Assembly: GCF_002803845.1 (NCBI RefSeq)
Contig: NZ_CP024985.1
Span: forward strand, 744,001-808,000
Source of the DNA: Streptomyces lavendulae subsp. lavendulae
GTDB taxonomy: Bacteria; Actinomycetota; Actinomycetes; Streptomycetales; Streptomycetaceae
Reading direction: 5' to 3'
Length of the DNA: 64,000 nt
A program made the translations under genes and the position numbers. A model generated the notes under the pieces. That model was not told the origin of the DNA, did not search any database, and saw only the letters and a list, made by a program, of their open reading frames with translations. Shown in pieces: positions 49,478 through 58,411 of this stretch. Each line of letters starts with the position of its first letter. The stretch's first letter is position 1.

Positions 49478-51817
49478 TCAGACGATCCGCCAGCTCTGGA
49501 ACGCCGACCCGGCGGTGGCCTGCTGGGTGACGGCGGCTCCGTCCGTGGCGGAGGCCGTGGTCAGCAGGAGCCCGCTCTTCGCGTTCGTCACCGAGGAGCC
49601 GCCGTCCGGCAGTCCCGCGATCCGCCAGCGCTGGCCGTCCCCGCCGGTGCAGACCGCCTGGACGACGGCCGCGCCGGCCGCGGCCGAGCCGCCCTCGGTG
49701 TCGGCGCACAGCCCGGAGGCCGCGTTGACCAGGGTGTGGGTGCCGTCGGCGGCGGGGGTGAGCCGCCACTGCTGGTTGGGGCCGCCGTGGGGGGTCCAGG
49801 TGATCAGCCGGGTGCCGGGGGCGGTGGAGCCCGCCGGGTCGTCCAAGGCCTTTCCGGCGGCCGTGAGGGTGCGGGGGGCCGTCGACGGGGCCTCGTAGAC
49901 CTCGAACTCGTGGAGGGAGTAGCCGTATCCGGTGCCCCGCCGGGTGCCGAGGACGCGGATGTAGCGGCCGGTTCCGGTCAGGCCGGTGAGGTCCTGGACT
50001 CCCCCGGTGCCGGTGGTGGTGGAGTGGATGGTGCGCCAGGTGGCGGCGTCGTCGGAGAGCTGGATCTGGAAGGACCTCGCGTACGCCGCCTCCCAGCGCA
50101 GGACGACGCGGCCGACGTCGCGGGCGGCGCCGAGGTCCACCTGGAGCCACTGCGGGTCGGCGTAGGCGCTGGACCAGCGGGTGCCGGGGTCGCCGTCGGT
50201 GGCAGCGGCCGCGGGAAAGTCCGGGGTCTCGGTGCTGGAGGCCGTGGTCGGGCGGCCCAGGGCGAGGTTGCCGGGCTGCGCGATCCCGGGCCAGGCCGGG
50301 TTGTGGCCGACGGCCGCCACGATCGGGGTGAAGGCGGCGTACGTGGGCACCGGCTTCGGGGAGCCCCAGGTCTGCTGGGCCAGGGCGCGCAGCGGGTACA
50401 TGATCCCCGCCGCGATCTGCTCCTCGGTCTCGGCGGTGGGGTTGTCGCACCAGACGTGGAGCAGCGATCCGGGGTTCCCGGCGGGGTCGGCGAGGGTGGC
50501 GCCGCCCTCGAAGCGGTCGGCGGTCCAGGTCTCGTACATCCACTTGGTGTCGGGTTTGGCTCCGCCGAGGACGTAGTAGGTGGGCGTCCAGGACGCGTTG
50601 GCGACGGTGTGCCCGGCGGCGGCGAGCTGCTGCGGGGTGAGGCCGTAGGTGTACCAGTACTCGACGAGGATGCCGGGGTGCGGGGTGAGGGTGCCGTCGC
50701 CGGACTTGATGCCGTCGTTCCACATCCTGGTGGTCTTGCCGGCCGCCCGGACCAGGTCGTCCGCCCAGTTGACGAACCCGTAGTAGGTGTCCTTGGCGGT
50801 GGCGCCCGCGCCGTAGTGGGCGCGGGCGTAGGCGAGGAGCTGGGGGTACTTGGCGTAGTCGGTGACGTACTCGTCCGCGCCGATGTGCCAGTAGGGGGCC
50901 GGGAACAGCGGCAGGTACTCGGTGACGAGGTCCTTGACCAGAGCGTACGAGGCGGGCAGCGAGAGGTCGATGAAGTCGGGGCTGAAGACTCCGGAGGCGC
51001 TCTTGAGCCTGAGTTCGGGATGGGCTGCGAGGACTGCGTTCATGTGGCCCGGGGTGTCGATCTCCGGGACGATCGTGACGTGGTACTTGCGGCCCAGGGC
51101 GACGAGGTCGGCGATGTCCTGCTTGGAGTAGTGGTCGGTGGAGACGATCTCCGGGTGGGTGGAGCTCTCCAGGCGGAAGCCGTAGGTGTCCGACAGGTGG
51201 AAGTGGAAGTAGTTGAGTTTGAGGTAGGCCAGTTCCCTGATGTGCCGCCGCAGCCATTCGACGGTGAAGAACTTGCGCCCCTGGTCGACCATGAGCCCGC
51301 GCTCGGCCTTGTCCGGCCAGTCGACGGCGGTGCCGGCGGGCACGGTGGTGGACTGGTGGAGCAGTTGCAGGACGGTGCGGGTCGCGTTGAAGGCTCCGGT
51401 GGCGGTGGCGGCCCGCAGGGTGAGGGCCGGTCCGACGGTCATCCGGTAGCCCTCCGGCGGCAGGGCGGTGTCGACCGGGCCGATCCCGATGTCCCCGGCG
51501 GCCGGGGTGCCGGTGACCACGGGGACCTCGTGTCCGGTCAGCGCCGTGAGGTCCTCGGCGAAGGTGGCGGCCTCGCCGGAGAGCAGGCCGGCCGCGGCGG
51601 GGTCGACGACGATCCGGGCGGCGGCGGTGAAGGCGTAGCCGCCGGTGGCGGACGGGGTCCACTGCCGCAGCGCGGGAACGGTCTGCGGGGCCGCCGCGGC
51701 GACCGCGCGGGCGGCGGCGGGACGCGCGTCCGCGGAGGCCCCGTGGGCCGTGGCGGCGGGGGCTGTCAGTACGGACACCGCGCACGCGGTGGCGACCAGG
51801 AGTCCGAGCAGGCGCAT
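49478..51817 (-). CDS. Secreted GH20 beta-N-acetylhexosaminidase with CBM32 and ricin-B domains
   Basis: 779 residues: signal peptide (about 1-25), GH20b N-domain, GH20 catalytic barrel (about 165-500; RGLMVDQGRKFFTVEWLRRHIRELAYLKLNYFHFHLSD and the catalytic Asp-Glu in WHIGADEY), an F5/8-type C domain (about 510-640; LALGRPTTASS, LHEFEVYEA) and a C-terminal ricin-B trefoil (QQWRLTP, QRWRIAG, QSWRIV). It releases GlcNAc from chitin or glycans outside the cell. No DasR-like site is apparent in the first 200 bases upstream. Confidence 0.93.
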   Translation of the reverse strand: MRLLGLLVATACAVSVLTAPAATAHGASADARPAAARAVAAAAPQTVPALRQWTPSATGGYAFTAAARIVVDPAAAGLLSGEAATFAEDLTALTGHEVPVVTGTPAAGDIGIGPVDTALPPEGYRMTVGPALTLRAATATGAFNATRTVLQLLHQSTTVPAGTAVDWPDKAERGLMVDQGRKFFTVEWLRRHIRELAYLKLNYFHFHLSDTYGFRLESSTHPEIVSTDHYSKQDIADLVALGRKYHVTIVPEIDTPGHMNAVLAAHPELRLKSASGVFSPDFIDLSLPASYALVKDLVTEYLPLFPAPYWHIGADEYVTDYAKYPQLLAYARAHYGAGATAKDTYYGFVNWADDLVRAAGKTTRMWNDGIKSGDGTLTPHPGILVEYWYTYGLTPQQLAAAGHTVANASWTPTYYVLGGAKPDTKWMYETWTADRFEGGATLADPAGNPGSLLHVWCDNPTAETEEQIAAGIMYPLRALAQQTWGSPKPVPTYAAFTPIVAAVGHNPAWPGIAQPGNLALGRPTTASSTETPDFPAAAATDGDPGTRWSSAYADPQWLQVDLGAARDVGRVVLRWEAAYARSFQIQLSDDAATWRTIHSTTTGTGGVQDLTGLTGTGRYIRVLGTRRGTGYGYSLHEFEVYEAPSTAPRTLTAAGKALDDPAGSTAPGTRLITWTPHGGPNQQWRLTPAADGTHTLVNAASGLCADTEGGSAAAGAAVVQAVCTGGDGQRWRIAGLPDGGSSVTNAKSGLLLTTASATDGAAVTQQATAGSAFQSWRIV

Positions 51818-52040
51818 GGCTGCCTCCAGCCGGGTGGGGCCGCGGAAGACGGGTGCCCAGTGCAGCGTAGCGTCGCGTACGTGTCAAGAGATGCTCGGAA
51901 CGGCACGGAATCGAGCAGTCTCGCGCAATTCCCGCGGACCGCGCGGATCCGGCCGGCCCGGACGGGCGCGCGCACCGCGCCGGGAAACGTCGGGATCCGT
52001 CTTCGGCCGGGGCGGCCACGCGCCGTTCTATGGTGGGCCC

Positions 52041-52946
52041 ATGACGGAACAGAAGGCGTTCGGCGTGGGCCCCTCGAAGATCGAGATCGCGTACGAGCGT
52101 TTCGGTGATCCGCACGATCCGGCGGTGCTGCTGGTGATGGGCATCGCCCTGCAGATGCTGGGCTGGCCCGAGGGGTTCTGCGCCGAGCTCGCCTCGCGCG
52201 GGGTGCAGGTGATCCGGTTCGACAACCGCGACGTCGGGCTGTCCTCGCACTTCCCGCACGCACCCGTCCCGGACGTCCGCGCGGCGCTCGCCGGAGACCT
52301 GTCCTCGGCCTCGTACACCCTGTCCGACATGGCGGCCGACAGCGTCGGCCTGCTCGACGCACTGGACGTCGACGGTGCGCACGTCGTCGGCCTGTCCATG
52401 GGCGGTGCGATCGCCCAGACGATGGCGCTCGAACATCCGGGCCGGGTGCGGTCGCTCACCTCGTTGATGTCCACGACGGGCGACCTCTCCGTCGGGCGGC
52501 CGAAGCCCGAGGCGCTGGGGGCGCTGGCGGCGCCGGTCGCCACGGCGCGCGAGGAGGTCGTCGAGCGGATGGTGCGGACCGTACGGGTCCTCGGGTCGCC
52601 CGGTTTCCCGTTCGACGAGGCCGCGGTCCGCGACCGCGCGGCCCGCTCCTACGACCGGTCCCACGACCCCCTCGGCGTCGCCCGCCAGGCGGTGGCCTCG
52701 ATCGCGGCCGGGGACCGTACGGAGCGGCTGCGCGCGCTGACGGTGCCCACCCTGGTCATCCACGGCGCCGACGACCCGATGTGCGACGTCAGCGGCGGGC
52801 GGGCCACCGCCGACGCCGTCCCCGGCGCCGAGTTCGTGACCTTCGAGGGGATGGGCCACGACCTGCCGCGCGCGCTGTGGCCGGAGATCGCCTCGCTGAT
52901 CACCGGGCTCGTCCGGCGCGCGGAGGCGGTCGCACCCGTCCGCTGA
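52041..52946 (+). CDS. Alpha/beta-hydrolase
   Basis: 301 residues. Nucleophile Ser in GLSMGGAIAQTMA, acid Asp in VIHGADDPMCD and base His in EGMGHDLPRA form the triad; FDNRDVGLSSHF carries the oxyanion region of the family typified by aclacinomycin methylesterase (RdmC). Substrate unknown. No Shine-Dalgarno is present; TATGGT ends 6 bases before the ATG, suggesting a leaderless mRNA. Confidence 0.9.
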   Translation: MTEQKAFGVGPSKIEIAYERFGDPHDPAVLLVMGIALQMLGWPEGFCAELASRGVQVIRFDNRDVGLSSHFPHAPVPDVRAALAGDLSSASYTLSDMAADSVGLLDALDVDGAHVVGLSMGGAIAQTMALEHPGRVRSLTSLMSTTGDLSVGRPKPEALGALAAPVATAREEVVERMVRTVRVLGSPGFPFDEAAVRDRAARSYDRSHDPLGVARQAVASIAAGDRTERLRALTVPTLVIHGADDPMCDVSGGRATADAVPGAEFVTFEGMGHDLPRALWPEIASLITGLVRRAEAVAPVR

Positions 52947-52965
52947 GGGGACGGGGGCGGCCGGG

Positions 52966-53364
52966 TCAGGGCCGGTCGTACCAGGAGAAGGCGGCGATCC
53001 GCCAGCCCTGCGGGGTGCGGACGAACTGGATGGTCTTGGTGCCGCCGCCCTCGAAGGGCTCGCCGTCCAGGGTCCCGGACTTGCGGTACTCGCCGAAGCG
53101 TGACGCGATGTCACCCTCGATCTCCGTCCGCTCCGAGACCTCCCACTCGCTGAACCCGACCAGCCGGCCGTCCTTCAGCAGCCGCTCGCGGGGCTCGATG
53201 AACTCCTCCAGGGTGTACGCCGTGAACTCCGGTCCGGTCTTCACGATCACACCGCCGGGCAGCACCAGCCGGCGGAGCCGGGCCACGTCGGCGCCCCCGC
53301 CGTCCCGGTTGTCGAAGGCGGCGAAGAACTCGGCGGTCAGCGCGTCTATTTCGGTCTTGGACAT
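52966..53364 (-). CDS. NTF2-like (SnoaL-type) DUF4440-like protein
   Basis: 132 residues in one cone-like alpha+beta domain: helix IDALTAEFFAAFDNRDGG, strand-rich GVIVKTGPEFTAYTLEEFIEPRERLL, VSERTEIEGDIASRFGEYRKSG and RTPQGWRIAAFSWYD. The family includes enzymes and binding proteins; function is unpredictable. It is convergent with the hydrolase gene (19-base gap). Confidence 0.82.
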   Translation of the reverse strand: MSKTEIDALTAEFFAAFDNRDGGGADVARLRRLVLPGGVIVKTGPEFTAYTLEEFIEPRERLLKDGRLVGFSEWEVSERTEIEGDIASRFGEYRKSGTLDGEPFEGGGTKTIQFVRTPQGWRIAAFSWYDRP

Positions 53365-53390
53365 GGGCGCGACGGTAACACCGCCGGGTC

Positions 53391-54632
53391 TCAGTCGTGG
53401 CCGGGGTGGTGGGCGAGGGCGGCGTGGGGGTCGTGGCCGCCGGGGTGGACGTGGTCCGTGTGGACCGTCGCCGCCGTCAGCCTCGGGACCGCGTGGATCA
53501 GGGCGTGCTCGGCGGCGACCGCCAGGTGGTGGGCCTGGACGACGGTCAGGTCGGGGCCGACCACGATGTCGGCCTCGGCCCGCAGGGCGTGCCCGATCCA
53601 CCGCATGCGCAACTGGCCCACGTCCAGAACCCCTTCGACGCGGCGCAGCGCGCGCTCGGCGGAGTCGACGAGGGCGGGGTCCACGGCGTCCATCAGCCGA
53701 CGGCCGACCTGGCGGGCGGAGTCGGCCAGGACCAGCAGGATCGCGAGGGTGATCAGGAGACCGACGACCGGGTCGGCGCCGCGCCGGCCGAGGGCGGAGC
53801 CACCCGCGCCGAGGAGGACGGCCAGCGAGGTGAAACCGTCGGTGCGGGCGTGCAGCCCGTCGGCGACCAGTGCGGCGGAGCCGATCCTGCGGCCGGTGCG
53901 GATGCGGTGGCGGGCCACCCATTCGTTGCCGGCGAACCCGGCCAGCGCCGCCGCGGCGACGGCCCAGAGGTGGCTGACGTCGCGGGGGTGCAGCAGCCGG
54001 TCGACGGCCGCCCAGGCCGCGAAGGCGGCGGAGGTGGCGATGGTGAGGACGATCAGCACGCCCGCCAGGTCCTCGGCCCGGCCGTAACCGTAGGTGTAAC
54101 GGCGGTTGGCCGCCCGGCGGCCGAGGACGAAGGCGATGCCCAGGGGGACGGCGGTCAGGGCGTCGGCGGCGTTGTGCACGGTGTCGCCGAGGAGGGCCAC
54201 CGACCCGGACAGGACCACGATCACGGCCTGGACGGCGGTGGTGGCGCCGAGGACGGTGAGGGAGGTCCACAGGGTGCGCATCCCCTCGCGGGAGGTCTCC
54301 ATCGCCGCGTCGACCTTGTCCGCGGCCTCGTGGCCGTGCGGGGTGAGCAGGTGGGCCAGCCGGTGGCGGAGGCCGCCGGCGCGGCCGTGGCCGGCGCCGT
54401 GGTGGTGGCCGGGGCCGTGGTGGTGGCCGGGGCCGTCGCCGTGTGCGTGGCCGGGGCCGTGTGCGTGGCCGGGGCCGTGGTGGTCGCCAGGGCCGTGGTG
54501 GTCGCCGGGGCCGTCGCCGTGTGCGTGGCCGCCGTCGTGGCCCGGGCCGTGGTGGTCGCCGTGGCCGGGGCCGTGGTGGTCGCCGTGAGTGTGTGCCGGG
54601 GTGTGGGTGTGGCTGCTCTCGTTGGCCTCCAT
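53391..54632 (-). CDS. Cation diffusion facilitator metal transporter with long His-rich N-terminus
   Basis: 413 residues. Residues 1-90 are a cytoplasmic tail of repeated HGPGH, DHHGPG and HAHGDGPG units with over 30 His, fit to bind Zn/Co/Ni. The membrane part has six helices with the CDF metal site (LLGDTVHNAADAL and ADGLHARTDGF, each a HxxxD), and the C-terminal domain includes a His-rich end (HTDHVHPGGHDPHAALAHHPGHD). It should export divalent metal from the cytoplasm. The His tail is encoded by tandem DNA repeats (about 54370-54600). Confidence 0.92.
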   Translation of the reverse strand: MEANESSHTHTPAHTHGDHHGPGHGDHHGPGHDGGHAHGDGPGDHHGPGDHHGPGHAHGPGHAHGDGPGHHHGPGHHHGAGHGRAGGLRHRLAHLLTPHGHEAADKVDAAMETSREGMRTLWTSLTVLGATTAVQAVIVVLSGSVALLGDTVHNAADALTAVPLGIAFVLGRRAANRRYTYGYGRAEDLAGVLIVLTIATSAAFAAWAAVDRLLHPRDVSHLWAVAAAALAGFAGNEWVARHRIRTGRRIGSAALVADGLHARTDGFTSLAVLLGAGGSALGRRGADPVVGLLITLAILLVLADSARQVGRRLMDAVDPALVDSAERALRRVEGVLDVGQLRMRWIGHALRAEADIVVGPDLTVVQAHHLAVAAEHALIHAVPRLTAATVHTDHVHPGGHDPHAALAHHPGHD

Positions 54633-54741
54633 GGGTTCACCGTGGCACACGGAGCCGATTGCGGCTACGGCCGTCGTACGCCCCGTGACCAGGTGCGACG
54701 CCCTCGCAACTGCACCCGGTGGGACGGACGGCGGGGCGCGC

Positions 54742-56208
54742 TCAGCGCAGCACGCGCGGCAGGCGGAGGCTGAGGAGCACGGTGAGCGCGATCATGCCCA
54801 GCTGGACGAGCAGGGTCACGGTCAGGGCCGACCGCATGCCCGCCCCGGGGACCAGGGCGAGGAAGAGGCTGCCCAGGGTCGCCACGCCGAGGGCGAGCGC
54901 CGACTGCTGGGCCGTGATCATGACCCCGCCGCCCACTCCGGCGCGGTCGGCCGGGACGTCCGACAGCATCATCCGCATCAGGACGGGCAGTTGCAGGCCC
55001 TGGCCGAGGCCCGCCACGGCGACCGCGGGAGCGAGGCCGGCGAGCCCGAGGTCCGGCCAGTCGGAGCGGACGGTCAGCAGGAACAGGCCGATGCCCAGGC
55101 CCTGGAACAGCCCGCCCGCGGTGACGACCCGGCTGCCGAAGCGGCCGACCAGCCGCGGGCCGGCCAGGGACGCGGCGAAGAAGGCCACGGCCATCGGCAC
55201 CAGCGCGAGCCCGGCGGCCACCGGCCCCATCCGCAGGCCCTGCTGCAGGGCGACGGCCACGACGAACATGAACCCGCTGAAGCCCAGCGAGAGGGGAACC
55301 ATCAGCACCAGGCCGCTCCGCAGCGACTCCAGCCGCAGCAGGCTCGGCGGCACGAGCGGGGTACGCCCCGAGCGGTCCGCGCGCCGCTCCGTGAGGTAGA
55401 AGGCCGCGGCCGCGAACGGGAACACGGCCAGCGAGAGCCAGGTCCACAGCGGCCAGCCGGTCGCCCTGCCCTCGGTCAGCGGCAGCAGCAGGGACACCAG
55501 CGACAGGGCGAGCAGCAGCGTGCCCGGTACGTCGACCGAGGCCGGGCGGTCCGAGCGGGTCTCGGGGACGGCCCGCACCGCGAGCACCAGACCGAGGACC
55601 ACGACCGGCACGTTCACCAGGAACACCGAACGCCAGCCGGACCCGGCCACGTCGGCGGCGACCAGCACCCCGCCGAGGATCTGCCCGGCGACCATGGACA
55701 GCCCGGCGGTGGCCCCGTAGAGGCTCATCGCGCGGGCCCGGCGCGGCCCCTGGGTGGTGGCCTGGATGGTGGCGAGCACCTGCGGCAGCATCAGTGCCGC
55801 GGCCGCTCCCTGGGCCACCCGGGCGCCGACCAGGGTCCAGGCCGTGGGGGCCAGGCCGCAGGCCAGCGAGGTGATGCCGAAGGCGGCCATGCCGATGAGG
55901 AAGAGCCGGCGCCGTCCGGCGGTGTCGCCGAGCCGGCCACCGAGCACGAGCAGGACGGCGTAGGCGACGCCGTAGCCGCCGACGATCAGTTCCAGCATCG
56001 CGGGGCCGGCGTCCAGGTCGCTGTCGATGGCCGGCAGCGCCACGTTGACGATGAAGAAGTCGATCAGGGGCAGGGCCGCACCCACCAGTACGGTGAACAG
56101 GCCCAGCGGGGTCAGTGCCGCGCCCGTTCCGGCGGCCCGGTCCGTGGGGCGGGAGTCCGTGGGGCGGGAGGGGGACGGATGGTTCGTACGTACGGTCGTT
56201 TCGCTCAC
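54742..56208 (-). CDS. MFS drug/H+ antiporter, 14-helix type
   Basis: 488 residues. PLIDFFIVNVALPAIDSDL in helix 1, GGRLGDTAGRRRLFL (the motif A loop) and 14 helices place it in DHA2/EmrB-QacA. It likely exports a toxic compound. The start is GTG 56208; GGAGG lies 12 bases upstream, a long spacing. It is divergent from the MmyB-type regulator with the repeated CTGGTACC elements between. Confidence 0.9.
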   Translation of the reverse strand: MSETTVRTNHPSPSRPTDSRPTDRAAGTGAALTPLGLFTVLVGAALPLIDFFIVNVALPAIDSDLDAGPAMLELIVGGYGVAYAVLLVLGGRLGDTAGRRRLFLIGMAAFGITSLACGLAPTAWTLVGARVAQGAAAALMLPQVLATIQATTQGPRRARAMSLYGATAGLSMVAGQILGGVLVAADVAGSGWRSVFLVNVPVVVLGLVLAVRAVPETRSDRPASVDVPGTLLLALSLVSLLLPLTEGRATGWPLWTWLSLAVFPFAAAAFYLTERRADRSGRTPLVPPSLLRLESLRSGLVLMVPLSLGFSGFMFVVAVALQQGLRMGPVAAGLALVPMAVAFFAASLAGPRLVGRFGSRVVTAGGLFQGLGIGLFLLTVRSDWPDLGLAGLAPAVAVAGLGQGLQLPVLMRMMLSDVPADRAGVGGGVMITAQQSALALGVATLGSLFLALVPGAGMRSALTVTLLVQLGMIALTVLLSLRLPRVLR

Positions 56209-56235
56209 ACCCGGGACGATCCTCCAGCGCCCAGT

Positions 56236-56267
56236 CTGGTACCAGAGTCTCCTTATCCTGGTACCGG
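56236..56267. promoter_or_regulatory. Repeated CTGGTACC operator in the MFS/XRE divergent promoter
   Basis: CTGGTACCAG (56236-56245, a perfect palindrome) and CTGGTACCGG (56258-56267) are 22 bases apart, two helical turns. A TATCCT hexamer (56255-56260) between and across them could be the -10 of the regulator gene. Confidence 0.6.
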
Positions 56268-56309
56268 CACTACCTGGCACCCGGATGCCGGCTGCGGCAC
56301 CCTGGAGCC

Positions 56310-57197
56310 ATGAGCACTGTGGCCCCCGAGAGCGACGTACGCCGGCACGAGCTGGCCGATTTCCTGCGCAGCCGCCGCGAGCGGATCACGCCCGAGCAGG
56401 TCGGGCTGGTGCGCGGCCGCCGGCGGCGCACGCCGGGGCTGCGCCGCGAGGAGGTGGCCCAGCTCTCGGCGGTGGGCGTCACCTGGTACACCTGGCTGGA
56501 GCAGGCCCGTGCGATCCAGGTGTCGCCGCAGGTGCTGGACGCCCTGGCGCGCGCCCTGCTGCTGGACGCCAGCGAGCGCGCGCACCTGTTCGCGCTGGCC
56601 GACAGCACCGATCCGGCGTCGCACACGCCCTGCACCAGTGTGACCCCGGCCCTGCGCGCGATGCTCGACCAGCTGGATCCGATCCCGGCCTGCGTCCAGA
56701 ACAGCCGGTACGACATCCTCGCGTACAACACCACGTACGGGCGGCTGTTGTGCGATCTGGACAGGCTGGAGCCCGAGGAGCGCAACTGCATGTGGCTCGC
56801 CTTCACGAACCCGGACTGGCGGGCGGCCGTCGTCGACCTGCCCGAGTCGAACCGGACGATGGCGGCCAAGTTCCGGGCTTCGATGGCGGAACACCTGGCC
56901 GAGCCGACGTGGAAGGCGCTGCTGGCCAGACTGGAGGCGGCCTCGGCCGAGTTCCGGGAGATCTGGGCGCGGCACGAGGTGGTCGGGCCGGGCGGGAAGG
57001 CGAAGTACATCCTCAACGCCCGGGTGGGGCTGCTCCACCTGGAGCACACCAACCTGTGGCTGGGTCCGGCGGCCGGGCCGCGGCTGGTGACGTACGTCCC
57101 GCTGGACGAGGAGAGCCGCGAGCGCCTCGTACGCCTGCGCGACCTCGGGTCCGCGGCGACCGCCGCCCCGGCCGTGGACGGCGCCCTCGCGTCCTGA
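56310..57197 (+). CDS. XRE-family regulator with MmyB-like ligand-binding domain
   Basis: 295 residues. The HTH (LADFLRSRRERITPEQVGL, TPGLRREEVAQLSAVGVTWYTWLEQARAIQVSPQVLDALARAL) is the XRE form used by MmyB proteins. The C-terminal 180 residues (PIPACVQNSRYDILAYNTTYGRLLCDL) form the PAS-like MmyB domain reported to bind fatty acids. It probably controls the divergent exporter and itself. Confidence 0.9.
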   Translation: MSTVAPESDVRRHELADFLRSRRERITPEQVGLVRGRRRRTPGLRREEVAQLSAVGVTWYTWLEQARAIQVSPQVLDALARALLLDASERAHLFALADSTDPASHTPCTSVTPALRAMLDQLDPIPACVQNSRYDILAYNTTYGRLLCDLDRLEPEERNCMWLAFTNPDWRAAVVDLPESNRTMAAKFRASMAEHLAEPTWKALLARLEAASAEFREIWARHEVVGPGGKAKYILNARVGLLHLEHTNLWLGPAAGPRLVTYVPLDEESRERLVRLRDLGSAATAAPAVDGALAS

Positions 57198-57335
57198 GAC
57201 GTCCTGAGGCGTCCCGGCGCGTCCTGCCCTGAAGTCGACTTGACGGCGGACGGCTGCGGCGAAAGCGGCCCGCCCCGCGGTGCGGCGGGGCGACCATGGC
57301 CGTGCGGCAGTCCCCGACACGACAGGAGCGCGACC

Positions 57336-58358
57336 GTGGCCCGTCCCGGCGACCTCTTCGACCCCTACGCACCGTCCGTACTGCACGACGTGATGTTCGG
57401 GCACGTTCACGCCGCGGCCCTGCGGGCCGTGGCCGTCCACCGGATCCCCGACCACCTCGCCGACGGCCCCCGCACGGCCGAGGAACTCGCCGCCCGGACC
57501 GGCACCGACGCCGCGGCCCTGCGGCGGCTCCTGCGCCTGCTCGCGGTCCGCGGGCTGTTCCGCGAGGACGAGCGGGGGGCCTTCCGGCTGGAGGAGAGCG
57601 GGCGCCCGCTGCGCACCGACGTGCCGGACTCGCAGCACGCCGGGGTGCTCATGATCACCGATCCGATGTTCGGGCGCTCCGCGGCCGAGCTCCCCGGGAC
57701 GCTGCGCACCGGGGCGTCCTCCTTCGAACTGGCCCACGGCCTCCCCTTCTTCGAGCACCTCCTCAAGTCCCCCGCCGACCGGGCCGTCTTCGACGCCGGG
57801 ATGGCCTCGCTCTCCGGCCCCGCCGACGAACCGGTTGCGGGGAGCTACGCGTTCCCCGAGGGCTCCCGCGTGATCGACGTCGGCGGCGGGCGGGGCGGGC
57901 TGCTGCGGGCCGTGCTCGACCGGGGACCCTCGCTGGAGGGCGTCCTCTTCGACCGGCCCGCCACGGTGGCCGAACACCTGCTGGACCACCCCGGGATCGC
58001 GGGACGGTGGCGGGTCGAGGGCGGGGACTTCTTCACGGCCGTGCCGTCCGGCGGTGACTTCTACGTCCTCAAGCACGTCCTGCACGACTGGGCCGACGAG
58101 GACGTTCTGCGCATCCTCGGCTCCGTCCGCCGCGCGGCGGCACCCGGGGCCCGGCTGCTGGTGGTGGACGCGGTGCTGCCCGGGAGCGGCGTTCCCCATC
58201 CGGCGGTGGAGCTGGACATCGTCATGCTGATGGTGGTCCGGGGGCGCGAGCGCACCGCCGCCGAGTTCGAGTCGCTGCTGGGGCGGTCCGGGTTCCGGCT
58301 GCACCGGATCCTGCCGACGCCCGCGCTGCCCTCGGTGATCGAGGCCGTCGCGGTGTGA
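57336..58358 (+). CDS. SAM-dependent O-methyltransferase family protein
   Basis: 340 residues from a GTG with AGGAG 8 bases upstream. An N-terminal helical dimerisation domain (HAAALRAVAVHRIPDHLADGPRTAEELAARTGTDAAALRRLLRLLAVRGLF) precedes a Rossmann domain with VIDVGGGRGGLLRAVL (SAM), VEGGDFF and KHVLHDWADEDVLRIL (the family's catalytic His-Asp region). It resembles aklanonic-acid/caffeate-type and natural-product O-methyltransferases. No biosynthetic cluster is around it. Confidence 0.9.
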   Translation: MARPGDLFDPYAPSVLHDVMFGHVHAAALRAVAVHRIPDHLADGPRTAEELAARTGTDAAALRRLLRLLAVRGLFREDERGAFRLEESGRPLRTDVPDSQHAGVLMITDPMFGRSAAELPGTLRTGASSFELAHGLPFFEHLLKSPADRAVFDAGMASLSGPADEPVAGSYAFPEGSRVIDVGGGRGGLLRAVLDRGPSLEGVLFDRPATVAEHLLDHPGIAGRWRVEGGDFFTAVPSGGDFYVLKHVLHDWADEDVLRILGSVRRAAAPGARLLVVDAVLPGSGVPHPAVELDIVMLMVVRGRERTAAEFESLLGRSGFRLHRILPTPALPSVIEAVAV

Positions 58359-58411
58359 GGGCGCGGGCGCCGTCGGCGTTGCCTGCGTGCGGGCGCTGTT
58401 ACGGTGCGGGC

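Noticed and set aside
54389..54605. Plus-strand reading of the His-repeat tract as a Gly/Val- or Trp/Pro-rich repeat protein
   Set aside because: It is the complement of the CDF N-terminus; no start signal or domain supports it.
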